A DNA stretch of 43,621 bases from Clostridiales bacterium (GTDB taxonomy: Bacteria > Bacillota > Clostridia > Saccharofermentanales > Saccharofermentanaceae), in the NCBI GenBank assembly GCA_024691135.1, contig JAILNZ010000055.1, positions 1 to 43,621 of the forward strand. The letters run 5' to 3'. Under the pieces are notes generated by a model, which saw nothing but the letters and a program-made list of their open reading frames with translations, was not told where the DNA came from and ran no database searches. Position numbers and translations under genes: made by a program. How positions within the stretch are numbered: position 1 is the first letter of the stretch; every line of letters begins with the position of its first letter. Shown here one piece after another: positions 36,801 through 43,621 of the stretch.

Positions 36801-39063
36801 TCTTGATATTTGTATTGTTATTTCCGAGTGTAAGAGTCGGAACCGTGATTACAAAATCAACATTTTGGGTATTTCCGTATGTATCCGCAACCACACATCT
36901 GTAGTTTCCGGAAGAAGTTGCCTTAAAAGTATAACTTTTTGATGTTGCTCCGCTTATATCCAAATAGGAAGAACCTGACTGCTTCTGCCACTTATAGGTA
37001 AGCGCGCTTCCCGCATTGGATATGACATTAGTCTCGAGAGTAACGTTCTCACCGTTACTTACCGTTCTTACCTTGTTAGTTGTATTGTCGGTCAGGGTTG
37101 CATTGTTAACGGTTACCGTGAAATAAACCGTCTTCGTATCATACGAATCAGTGACCTCGCATCCGTATTCACAGCTTGAATCAGGTTTTGCCGAGTAAGT
37201 GCTTCCTGTGGAAAGCGTGGTTCCGGAAGCTCCTTTTTTGAACCATCTGTATGTCGGATTGTTTCCGTAATCCGTCTGAGCCGTAACAGTCAGATCTGTT
37301 GTCTCTCCCTTGAAGATCGTAACGGAAGAAGCGGATGTCGTAACGGTCAATGTACATACTGTTACCGTGTACTCGATCGTTGCCGTATTTCCTCTGCTGT
37401 CCGATACCACACATCTGTATGTACCGGATGAAGAGAGCTTATCCGTTATCGTCTTACCGGTCTTAAATACCGTATTGCTGTCACCCTTATACCAGTTATA
37501 GGTCAGGCTCTCGCCTGTTGTACTCTCGGCGTTTGCCGTCAGTTCAAAGTTCTTGTTCTTTGCTGTCTTTATATCCGTCACATTGGTAAGGATCCTTATG
37601 GAAGCAACCGTAACGTTGAAATCAACGTTGATGGTGTTTCCGTGAGTGTCCGATACGACGCAGCGGTATTCCGAGAACGTCTTATTAGGCGTAACGGTGA
37701 TGCTGCTTCCCGATCCGCTGATCCTGACATAATCCGTCGACGACTTGATATACCATTTGTACGTCAGTGCACCGACGCCTGAACAGACCGTCTGCAAAGT
37801 CGCGGAAGATCCTCCGGCTATAGTCAGGTTCTTATTTGATTCGGGAGTGTTGTCGTTGAGCTTATAGTTGTTATTTCCGACCGTGATGTGATAAACGAAA
37901 GAAATAGTCTGATCGCCGAGTTTTCTGCTAGACGCAGTAACTCCGCACTCGACATCACAAGACTTGGTAGGCGTAAATGTGTATGAGAAATCGTCATCAT
38001 CGCCGTCACCCCAGCTGCCCGACGGCAATACATGCCACTCGGAAGCAAGAATAAACCATGTGGGTTCTCCCTCGCTGATATTCGTATGAAGGCGCAAGGT
38101 AACGGGATCGCCCGCCGTGACGAAGATATTCCTTTCTTCATCGGTGCGCATATCCTTGAATTCAAAGGCATTCGGATCAGGTGTCGGAGTCGGGGTAACC
38201 GGACCCGTCGGTGCATAGCCTTCGACTCTTACTTCTATGCTGTCTGATCCCGACATATTTCCGTAGGACCAGTCGAACGTGATCAGGGCGCTCGGGGTGA
38301 ATTCCTTACCCGTTATGACTCCGTCAACGACTTCGACATAGTCAGGCATCGAACTTCTCCAGTTTGTTATGGTGTACTCGGAAGGATCGAGAGGGAATGT
38401 ATTATATTTGTTTCTCGCTTCGAGATAGTAACTGAGTTCTTTGCTCTCGCCCTTGGCGATAGTGACCGTATCACCGTAATTGGTTACGATTGATACTTCG
38501 GAAGAGTCGATGGCATAGTCTTTGTGAGTTACGTTGTCGTTAGGTACGACGTAATCGGTGTTGTAGATATCCTTGCCGAATTCCAGAGCCCAGTAGCTCA
38601 TTCCGTTGAAGTAGATATGGGCAACGGCACAGGATACGAATTCCTCATCCTTGAGGACGCTCGTATAGAGATCGTTCTCGTCATATGCCCAGTAAACATA
38701 GGCAGAATATGCCGTATCGCATCCCAGGGCGATACATTCGCCGTTGGAATTAACGCCGTCCACGATGCAGTTAAGGAGGTTCTCGTGATGTGATTCGTAT
38801 TCGAAGTTATCAGCCACCTGCTCGACCCTGAGCATGGCGATCTTCTCAAGAGTATAGTCATAGGTCAGCTGGCCTAATCCGTTGTTGCTCCTGTAGGAAT
38901 TGAGATAATCGATAACGCTTCTCGCTTCGGTCTGGTCATGCCTGATCTCGACATCAAACACCATTGTATCGGCGCTGACAGGGACCACGACTGCTGAAAT
39001 AATAAAGACTACCACCAGGGCAAGAGCTACAAATCTTGCCTTATCAAATAAGCTGTGTTTCAC
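30148..39063 (-). CDS. Giant secreted CAP-domain protein with 27 Ig-like repeats and C-terminal DUF4214-like module
   Basis: The ORF extends to 39072. Preferred start is GTG 39063 (MKHSLFDKARFVALALVVVFIISAVVVPVSAD), with a GGGGG RBS at proper spacing. CAP-like N-terminus, S/T-rich Ig-like repeats, PTPTT linker, GFVERLYNYVLGRASEPGGIDYWTDEL... Confidence 0.88.
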   Translation of the reverse strand: MKHSLFDKARFVALALVVVFIISAVVVPVSADTMVFDVEIRHDQTEARSVIDYLNSYRSNNGLGQLTYDYTLEKIAMLRVEQVADNFEYESHHENLLNCIVDGVNSNGECIALGCDTAYSAYVYWAYDENDLYTSVLKDEEFVSCAVAHIYFNGMSYWALEFGKDIYNTDYVVPNDNVTHKDYAIDSSEVSIVTNYGDTVTIAKGESKELSYYLEARNKYNTFPLDPSEYTITNWRSSMPDYVEVVDGVITGKEFTPSALITFDWSYGNMSGSDSIEVRVEGYAPTGPVTPTPTPDPNAFEFKDMRTDEERNIFVTAGDPVTLRLHTNISEGEPTWFILASEWHVLPSGSWGDGDDDDFSYTFTPTKSCDVECGVTASSRKLGDQTISFVYHITVGNNNYKLNDNTPESNKNLTIAGGSSATLQTVCSGVGALTYKWYIKSSTDYVRISGSGSSITVTPNKTFSEYRCVVSDTHGNTINVDFNVTVASIRILTNVTDIKTAKNKNFELTANAESTTGESLTYNWYKGDSNTVFKTGKTITDKLSSSGTYRCVVSDSRGNTATIEYTVTVCTLTVTTSASSVTIFKGETTDLTVTAQTDYGNNPTYRWFKKGASGTTLSTGSTYSAKPDSSCEYGCEVTDSYDTKTVYFTVTVNNATLTDNTTNKVRTVSNGENVTLETNVISNAGSALTYKWQKQSGSSYLDISGATSKSYTFKATSSGNYRCVVADTYGNTQNVDFVITVPTLTLGNNNTNIKTGEGKSFTMTPSVTSSHNSSLSYAWTQGSSTTVLSSASSYTTSSSLSTTYKCTIRDEYNNVVTVTYNVTVYKLTAGLNNSSLSIYGGDEAQMSVNASSTAGNDKLSYKWYIQGQQGTVLSTSSSYSPKPSSNTTYCCEVSDTYNTTVLTCQVTVLQAALTDNTENKTRVVKKGASVTLEVNVSSNAGSALHYQWQSQSSGGNYVNISNQTSKKYTYTANSTGYYRCVVTDDYGNSKNVDFTITVPTLTAGNNTTSIKAGKDQSFTLTANAVSSHNSRLYYSWTKGSPSSTSVHSAASYSTSTSETTKYYCKVTDDYNNSITITYTVTVIKLTATQNMTDISIFNGDTASMSVTATSDNSTITYKWYAAGSPNTVLSTGSSYNPKPSSDTTYYCEVSDTYNTTTLTFVVTVQDAVLTDNTTNKVRTVSNGENVTLETNVTSNAGSTLTYKWQKKSGSSYTNISGATSSSYTFKATASGNYRCVVTDTYGNTKNVDFVITVPTLTIGENITSIKVGKGQVCSMEANAVSSSNDTLSYSWTKGSSSTVLSTGSVYSPTVSSTSTFYCKVSDTHNNTVTIQYNVTVCKLTATQNSAELTIFNGDSASMSVTASTQGGNTITYRWYDSDNPSGNLNSTKSYSPKPSSSKTYYCEVSDSYNTKTLTFVVTVKNATLTDNTENKSRIVSNGENVELEVNVVSDAGSTLKYKWYKMNASGSYSVISNQTSSKYSFTATSSGYYRCVVTDNYNNRVNVDFDITLPTLELGVNETFFEAGKGDTVTMTANVVSSINSSLTYEWTIGDSTDIKGRVSSYSYSVSETTVFKCKVKDNYNNSVTITYNVTVYSLTCMQDPGKTVNIFRGDQATMSVDAVSTSGNQPTFTWYQSGNEGTVLSTTSTLKVSPDTETRYVCKVSDQYNTEYLNFTVVVNSTYLINNTTDTDKIVKKGQSVTLQTNVTSNAGNITYQWQKMETNGTYSDIAGASSSSYTYTANASGNIRCVVSNSYDSLNVSFTVTVPTLTKGSNTTSLKVGEDQTFKLDAVVVSSIGSNLTYTWILGNTTIQDAANAPSYSTSVIGSGTKFFKCKVTDEYNNTVTISYTVKVYALTAEQSEPSLTIFRGDKAEMTITASTTSDNSITYDWYIAGSDTKIGSGSTFSPSPETDTVYRCDVTDGYGSKTFTFTVSVMNTSLTDNTVNKVRTVKKGDSVTLAVDVVSNSGSTLSYTWQEKKSGKYVNIQNQTASSYVLTANASGSYRCVVSDSYGNTVNVDFSITVPTLTKGTNQTSVTVGKGLSFTLTANAVSSVSGSTLHYKWKKGSTTTNIKTATFSGVADSSAVYTCEITDDYNNSITISYTVTVIVLEVSSSQQSFTIFKGDTVSMSVNATSDNDQITYFWYKEGTTQKLSDKSSLTIAPSTDTTYCCEVSDGYNTRTLSFDVSVVEATLTDRSEGKQQTVSYNSKITLEAKVESNANSALHYKWEKKNASGNYVNASGTANAKTYKFTATSSQTYRCTVTDDYGNTKYVVFEITVPTINVSNTSNSLTVGNGSTFKLNANATSSVGGELHYTWKKGSSVISNATQSSLSTNTTSNATYYCVITDNYNNSVTVTYSVTVVTLTATTSQSDYTIFDGGSAKLSVTASSEKTIQYNWYEQGKENVKLSDTSSCTVKPHNDTTYYCKVTDGYNSKTLTFNVTVRECSFTDNSKDLKQTVSKGASVTLKADVTSNTGSVKYQWQIKKSGSYTNISGATSKTYSFTADKSASYRCVVSDNYGNKHNVDFEITVPTLTKGSYEGKISVKSGDTFTLTANAKSSLADEQLEYVWTKSGSSVILSSSSSYSDKASSSAKYKCTVSDHYGNTVVFDYEVTVYTLTATGNSSSFKIKKGETAELKVTASTTSSNQLTYSWYTVEGSKSNKISGASSSTYKAKPDKDTKYRCDVSDSINKESVYFNVSVVTPTPTTVTPTPTTPTPVTPTPYDAKTAIRGFVERLYNYVLGRASEPGGIDYWTDELYCFRQTGAQVAIGFIDSAEFAGRNKSDEEFVDILYRTFFDREPEAEGKKFWVSQLKSKTMTRHQVAMGFIDSPEWADKCAEYGIRSGGSYAPSVKIAPTDLTYGFVERMYVTALGRSFDKSGRDYWADGLANFKMTGEQVGVNFFLSPEMQGYDLDNDEFIERLYLTFMDRPSDKAGKDYWMSCMNKGMTKEQLVLGFTRSPEFVEKCIEARILPY
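30977..37870 (-). repeat. 27 Ig-like domains arranged as nine A-B-C triplets (about 768 bp super-repeat)
   Basis: Recurring openers: A 'LTDNTxNKxRxV', B 'VPTLTxGxNxTSIKxGK', C 'KLTATQNxxxxTIFxGDxAxMSV'. Each carries W and YxCxVxDxYxN. Boundaries approximate. Confidence 0.85.
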
Positions 39064-39165
39064 AAAGAACACCCCCTAAAATCTTCTTTCTTATATTAAA
39101 TAATGGATCGGGGTGTATTTCAATCAAAAATACTAGAATTGTTGCAAATTCTTTATGCTTATTTA

Positions 39166-39576
39166 TCAGAACAGAGCCTTGATGAGAAGGACCGCTTTCT
39201 TCGGATCTCCGTTAAGTTCGATGAAGCCCTCGGCTAGTGCCTCGTAAAAGCTCTTCTTTCCGTTTAAGACCTGCGCGAAAACATCCGTGTCGGCGTCGAT
39301 ATAGAAGCTGGCATTGTTATATTCGTAAGGAGCCACTTCGGCTACTTTATCCTCGACCTTGACATAGAGCGGACGGCACTCGAGGGAACCCTTGAGCGTT
39401 ATCTGCGTGGCAATGAAGACTGACGGGAATTTCGCATGATATGCTTTCCTGCACATCGCGTTATAGATGCTCTCAAAAGTCGGCTCAACTACTGTCTTTT
39501 CCTTCTTAGCCGCCTTTTTGTCCGTCTTCTTGACGGCAGACTTAGGAAGCGCATTTGCTTTGACATCAGTATTCAT
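39166..39576 (-). CDS. Small SCP2 sterol-carrier-like protein with Lys-rich N-terminus
   Basis: 136 aa. C-terminal pattern FYIDADTDVFAQVLNGKKSFYEALAEGFIELNGDPKKAVLLIKALF resembles SCP2-type domains. Confidence 0.5.
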   Translation of the reverse strand: MNTDVKANALPKSAVKKTDKKAAKKEKTVVEPTFESIYNAMCRKAYHAKFPSVFIATQITLKGSLECRPLYVKVEDKVAEVAPYEYNNASFYIDADTDVFAQVLNGKKSFYEALAEGFIELNGDPKKAVLLIKALF

Positions 39577-39590
39577 ATCTTATCCTCCGG

Positions 39591-41201
39591 TCAGTTAAGA
39601 CTTCCCTCAACGTTTTCGGCACGCCATTCGAGGTACTCGTCGTAAGTCATTCTCTTATCGATTATACCACTATCCGTGATCTCAATGATGCGGTTTGCTA
39701 CGGTATTTACAAGTTCCCTGTCGTGGGAAGTGAAAAGTATCGGTCCCGGAAACTTCTTTATGCCTTCGTTGAGAGCCGTGATCGCCTCAAGGTCGAGATG
39801 GTTCGTAGGATCGTCCAGGATGATGATGTTGGAATTCGTAAGCATCATACGTGACAGCATAAGACGCACTTTCTCACCACCGGAAAGGACCTTCGCACTC
39901 TTGGAAGCCTCCTCACCCGAGAAGAGCATCCTTCCGAGGAACCCTCTGATATATGTCTCCGTCTGATCTTTCGAAAACTGCCTGAGCCAGTCGGCCAGGC
40001 TCAGTTCGCATCCGTCAAAGAACTTCGAGTTGTCCTTCGGAAGGTATGATCTGGAGGTCGTTATGCCCCACTTGATCTCGCCCTCAAAATCATCTTCTTC
40101 GCCTGCAAGGATATTGAGTATCTGCGTGATCGCCACTTCATCCCTTCCGACAAAAGCGATCCTGTCGTCCCTCTCCATCGAAAAAGTAATGTGGCTCAAG
40201 GTACTTCTGCCGTTACTTTTGGCGGAAAGATCCGTGACGAAGAGGACATCGTTTCCGATCTCCCTGTCCTGCGTAAATGCGATAAAAGGATATCTTCTGG
40301 ATGACTGCTTGACTTCCGGCAGCTCCATGTTTTCGAGAAGCTTCTTACGGCTTGTTGCCTGCTTGGACTTGGAGGCATTCGCGGAGAACCTGGCGATAAA
40401 GTCCTGGAGTTCCTTCCGTCTTGCCTCTATCTTCTTTGTCTGGTCACGAAGCTGGCGCAAGGACAGCTGGGTATATTCATACCAGAAATCGTAGTTGCCC
40501 TGGAAGAGCGTTACCTGCTTAAAGTCGATATCGACGATGTGTGTGCAGACCTTGTTAAGGAAGTGACGGTCGTGCGATACGACGAGAACGCAGTTCTCGA
40601 AGTCCATGAGATAGTTCTCGAGCCAGCGGCAACTGTTGAGGTCGAGGTGGTTTGTCGGCTCGTCGAGGAGGAGCACGTCAGGATTTCCGAAGAGAGCCTG
40701 AGCCAGGAGAACCTTGACCTTCTGTCCGCCCGTAAGGTCCTTCATCGGACGCTCATAGAATTCCTCGCCCATTCCGAGACCCTGAAGAAGGATCTCCGCG
40801 TTGCTTTCGGCCGACCATCCGTCGAGCTCCGCGAACTCGCCTTCGAGCTCACCTAAGATGATGCCGTCTTCGTCGTTGAAATCAGGCTTGGAGTAGAGTC
40901 TTTCCTTCTCCTTCATGATCTCATAGAGGCGCTTATGTCCCATTATTACCGTCTCTCTTACGAGGTAGTCGTCGTATTTGAAGTGATCCTGTTCAAGGAC
41001 CGACATCCTCTCTGTTTTCGGAAGATTGACAAAGCCCTTCTGAGGTTCCACCTCACCCGTAAGGACCTTGAGGAATGTGGATTTGCCGGCACCGTTAGCA
41101 CCGATTATGCCGTAGCAGTTTCCCTTGGTGAACTGTATGTTTACTCCTTCGAAGAGCGTTCTGCTCCCGAACATGAGAGTAACGTTTGAGACATCGAGCA
41201 T
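39591..41201 (-). CDS. ABC-F family ATP-binding protein (YbiT-like)
   Basis: 536 aa. Two NBDs: GANGAGKST / LTGGQKVKVLLAQALFGNPDVLLLDEPTNHLDL and LSGGEKVRLMLSRMMLTNSNIIILDDPTNHLDLEA. Confidence 0.92.
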   Translation of the reverse strand: MLDVSNVTLMFGSRTLFEGVNIQFTKGNCYGIIGANGAGKSTFLKVLTGEVEPQKGFVNLPKTERMSVLEQDHFKYDDYLVRETVIMGHKRLYEIMKEKERLYSKPDFNDEDGIILGELEGEFAELDGWSAESNAEILLQGLGMGEEFYERPMKDLTGGQKVKVLLAQALFGNPDVLLLDEPTNHLDLNSCRWLENYLMDFENCVLVVSHDRHFLNKVCTHIVDIDFKQVTLFQGNYDFWYEYTQLSLRQLRDQTKKIEARRKELQDFIARFSANASKSKQATSRKKLLENMELPEVKQSSRRYPFIAFTQDREIGNDVLFVTDLSAKSNGRSTLSHITFSMERDDRIAFVGRDEVAITQILNILAGEEDDFEGEIKWGITTSRSYLPKDNSKFFDGCELSLADWLRQFSKDQTETYIRGFLGRMLFSGEEASKSAKVLSGGEKVRLMLSRMMLTNSNIIILDDPTNHLDLEAITALNEGIKKFPGPILFTSHDRELVNTVANRIIEITDSGIIDKRMTYDEYLEWRAENVEGSLN

Positions 41202-41294
41202 TATTACTTTTTCCCCTTTGAAATTTTTCCTAGAACATTATAAAGGCGGGCACATGACCCGTCTACTGTACAGATAACACCAAAACTGCGCTTC

Positions 41295-42089
41295 TCAGAA
41301 CTGTTTCATTGTGACCTTCTCGACCCACAGGATCCAAGCGGAAGGGATTATCTTCGATGCAACATGAAGGGCTTTTTGTGAGATCTTATACACATAAAGT
41401 CCCCTGCCCCTCTTACATGCCTTATATGAAGCCTTAGCGAGCTTATCCGGATCTGCCGCGCAAAGAGCCCTTATGCCCGTGAACTCGCCCGCCTTGTTAT
41501 CGGTCGCCTTTTTAAGGAACCCCGTCTTAACGGGACCCGGGCACACGGTCGTAACTCCGATGTTGTGCTTTCTGAGTTCAAACTGCAGAGCTCTCGAGAA
41601 ACTCTCGACATATGCCTTGGAAGCGGCATACACGTTAAATCCCGGCTGAGGGAGAAATGCCGCCGAAGAAGCGATATTAAGGATCCTCGGACCTGTCTTG
41701 AAAGTCCTTCCCTCAGTGATCATATAAGGGATACATACCTTCGTCAGCCTCGTTAAGGCAACACAGTTAAGTTCGATCGTATCAGTTATATCCTCAAGGC
41801 TGTTATCCTCGACCGTGCCTCTCTTTCCCATTCCGGCACAGTTGATAAGGAGCTCGATAACAGGCTTTTCCTCACTTAGTTTTCGGGAGATGATATCGAT
41901 CGATGAGGGATCAGTAAGATCAGCGGAGACAGGAACGATCTTTTCTTTTCCGTATGCTTCGGCCAGGGCAAGAAGCTTGTCTTCACGCCTTGCGATGACC
42001 CATATCTTCTCGTAATCCTCACCGGCGATGAGCTTTATAAATGCTTCGCCGATTCCGGAAGATGCACCCGTAACGATCGCGATCCCCAT
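41295..42089 (-). CDS. SDR-family oxidoreductase
   Basis: TGASSGIGEAF, INCAGMG, NIASSAAF, YAASKAYVE. Start placed at ATG 42089 (GGGGAGG RBS) instead of 42122. Confidence 0.9.
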   Translation of the reverse strand: MGIAIVTGASSGIGEAFIKLIAGEDYEKIWVIARREDKLLALAEAYGKEKIVPVSADLTDPSSIDIISRKLSEEKPVIELLINCAGMGKRGTVEDNSLEDITDTIELNCVALTRLTKVCIPYMITEGRTFKTGPRILNIASSAAFLPQPGFNVYAASKAYVESFSRALQFELRKHNIGVTTVCPGPVKTGFLKKATDNKAGEFTGIRALCAADPDKLAKASYKACKRGRGLYVYKISQKALHVASKIIPSAWILWVEKVTMKQF

Positions 42090-42128
42090 TAAGATCCTCC
42101 CCGTTTTTTTCGAAAATGACATAAAAGA

Positions 42129-42166
42129 TTATAACCTATGGCCGCCGAAGCGACCATAGGTTATAA
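42129..42166 (-). terminator. Strong intrinsic terminator
   Basis: 13-bp perfect stem TTATAACCTATGG / CCATAGGTTATAA plus CGC/GCG around a CGAA loop; minus strand followed by TCTTTTAT. Confidence 0.8.
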
Positions 42167-42191
42167 CAAACATAAGCCTAGAAATCATCAG

Positions 42192-43621
42192 CTATTCTTG
42201 GCCGGGTGCCTTCGCACCACCATCGTTCCCCTCACGCATAGCATGAAGTTCCTTCATTGCCTGCGCCTGGTTGAACGCCGTTTTATTTGTACCTGTCTTA
42301 GCTTCCCCTCTTACTCTCGATGCGGAACCTGATGCCGTATTCGAGTAAACAGGTCTTATGGAAGCCGTATCGGACTTCTTGAGATAACCGTTGACCGTAA
42401 CCGGCGCTTCCGCCTCCGGTACCGGTGTCTTCGAAGATCCGAACCTGTTCCTGATCGCCTTGACCGGAATAAATTCCTTCAGAAGATCAGAGTTATCGAC
42501 TCCGTCCATCTTCATCTTGGCGAACCTGACGCATACTCCGATAATAACAAGGATCAGCAGGAATGTCCACCAGCCGCCGCTCTTCTTTTTTGTGTCAGCC
42601 CTTATGACTCCGCTTACGGAAGTCTTCGAAAGCAGCTCGGGAGTAGGCTCCTCCGTTACTTCGCCCTCATTTTCACCCTCTTCGTTTTTTACTGCGGCAG
42701 GGGCTTTATCATCCTTCTTCGTACCGTCATCGTCTGAAGTTACAGGGATCTCTTCTTCATCTTTAGCGTCTCCCTCTTCAGTAAAAGCCTCATCCTGAAC
42801 CTCATTTTCTGCCGGTCCTTCTTCGCCTGTAACGGCATTCTTTTCTTCTTTTGATTCTTCTTTTACGGGCTCGGAAACAGCGTCTGTATCCTTTGTCTTA
42901 TCAGTAGTTTCCGCGGAAACTGCGGCCGTTGCGGCAGAAGATTTGTCATCCGCCTTCGCCTGATCACCAGAAACCTTGGAATCATCTTTCTTCGTATCCT
43001 TATTCCCGTTCTTGTCCTCCTGTTTGGCAGGTGTCTTCTCTTCTTCTACTTTCTTTTCGGGATCAGGCTTGTTCTCTTCCTGCTTCTTTTCCTCAGGTTT
43101 CTTTTCTTCAGGCTTGTTCTCCTCCGCCTTCTTTTCTTCAGGCTTCTTTTCCTCGGGTTTCTTTTCCTCCGGTTTCTTGTCTTCCGGCTTGTCTGCAGGC
43201 GGTTCCGGTGCAGGTTTCTCCTGTTCAGGATCCTTCTTCTCGGGTGCCGGCTTAGCAGGCTCTGCCTTGGGAGCGCTTCCTGTCGATGATTTGCTCAGGA
43301 CTGACAGTCCCTCGTAATTGCCGGTCATATACATGCCGACATTATACTCACCGTTCCCGTCAGTCGTTACTTCGAAAGTAACCGTGCTTCCATTGGAAGT
43401 TGCTGTTCCGTTCCAGGAGCTTGATATGTTGACCGTCGCCGAGAATGTTACCGTTACCTTGAATGTAGTATTCGGTGCGTATCCTTTACCGATTATCCCT
43501 ATGTTGGCTCCGTCCTTGTCCGCGTTATAGATCGCGACTGTATCCGAAGGACCGTCAGCCCGGACATCCTGATAAGATCCGAGTGCACATACTACGAATA
43601 CTACGGACAGGAGAAGCGCCA
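42192..43621 (-). CDS. Secreted, membrane-anchored protein with (EEKKP)n rod; N-terminus truncated at the window edge
   Basis: The listed ORF starts at 43334, but the frame is open to 43621 and reads ...LLLSVVFVVCALGSYQDVRADGPSDTVAIYNADKDGANIGIIGKGYAPNTTFKVTVTFSATVNISSSWNGTATSNGSTVTFEVTTDGNGEYNVGMYMTGNYEG..., i.e. the end of a signal peptide then a beta-rich domain. C-terminal TM WWTFLLILVIIGVCVRF. Confidence 0.82.
   Translation of the reverse strand, partial: ALLLSVVFVVCALGSYQDVRADGPSDTVAIYNADKDGANIGIIGKGYAPNTTFKVTVTFSATVNISSSWNGTATSNGSTVTFEVTTDGNGEYNVGMYMTGNYEGLSVLSKSSTGSAPKAEPAKPAPEKKDPEQEKPAPEPPADKPEDKKPEEKKPEEKKPEEKKAEENKPEEKKPEEKKQEENKPDPEKKVEEEKTPAKQEDKNGNKDTKKDDSKVSGDQAKADDKSSAATAAVSAETTDKTKDTDAVSEPVKEESKEEKNAVTGEEGPAENEVQDEAFTEEGDAKDEEEIPVTSDDDGTKKDDKAPAAVKNEEGENEGEVTEEPTPELLSKTSVSGVIRADTKKKSGGWWTFLLILVIIGVCVRFAKMKMDGVDNSDLLKEFIPVKAIRNRFGSSKTPVPEAEAPVTVNGYLKKSDTASIRPVYSNTASGSASRVRGEAKTGTNKTAFNQAQAMKELHAMREGNDGGAKAPGQE
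43065..43190 (-). repeat. Degenerate 15-bp tandem repeat encoding (EEKKP)n
   Basis: Protein DKPEDKKPEEKKPEEKKPEEKKAEENKPEEKKPEEKKQEENKP. Confidence 0.9.

Noticed and set aside
30977-37870. Possible CRISPR-like or DNA-level repeat array
   Set aside because: Periodicity (about 255 and 768 bp) is explained by in-frame protein domain repeats; no short identical direct repeats with unique spacers.
41237-41265. TATAAT plus hairpin upstream of the ABC-F gene as a promoter
   Set aside because: No acceptable -35 box at the right spacing; the hairpin is short and imperfect.

Overview
This 43.6 kb window has a Clostridia-like gene repertoire and almost all coding is on the minus strand. From high to low coordinate it contains: (i) a secreted, membrane-anchored protein with an (EEKKP)n rod, truncated at the right edge; (ii) an SDR oxidoreductase, a YbiT-like ABC-F ATPase and a small SCP2-like protein; (iii) two giant secreted paralogues of about 2970 and 2093 aa. 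Each giant has a signal peptide, an N-terminal CAP/SCP domain, a long repeat array (27 Ig-like domains in nine A-B-C triplets in one, about 20 YTG/'GNYEG' repeats in the other) and a near-identical C-terminal four-unit DUF4214-like module; (iv) a translationally coupled operon of about 10.5 kb resembling an ABC-exported D-rhamnan cluster (gmd, rmd, wzm, wzt with a C-terminal carbohydrate-binding-type domain, four GT4 glycosyltransferases, a coiled-coil methyltransferase and two small coiled-coil proteins, one interrupted by an in-frame TAA), with manC nearby; (v) a sugar ABC permease pair followed by an HlyD-like adaptor, a MacB-like protein lacking the FtsX permease domain, two paralogous lipoproteins and a solute-binding lipoprotein, with no ATPase encoded; (vi) another secreted protein truncated at the left edge. 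The most interesting signal is the glycan operon. Three neighbouring proteins share an ungapped 'IxRKxxxFxxxPxxxQQNxxN' plus coiled-coil module, once fused to the methyltransferase. This suggests a modular chain-termination or scaffold system, WbdD-like in concept only, placed next to giant surface proteins whose common DUF4214 C-termini are candidate anchors. No rRNA, tRNA, CRISPR array or transposase was recognised. All family calls come from reading the sequence; no searches were run.
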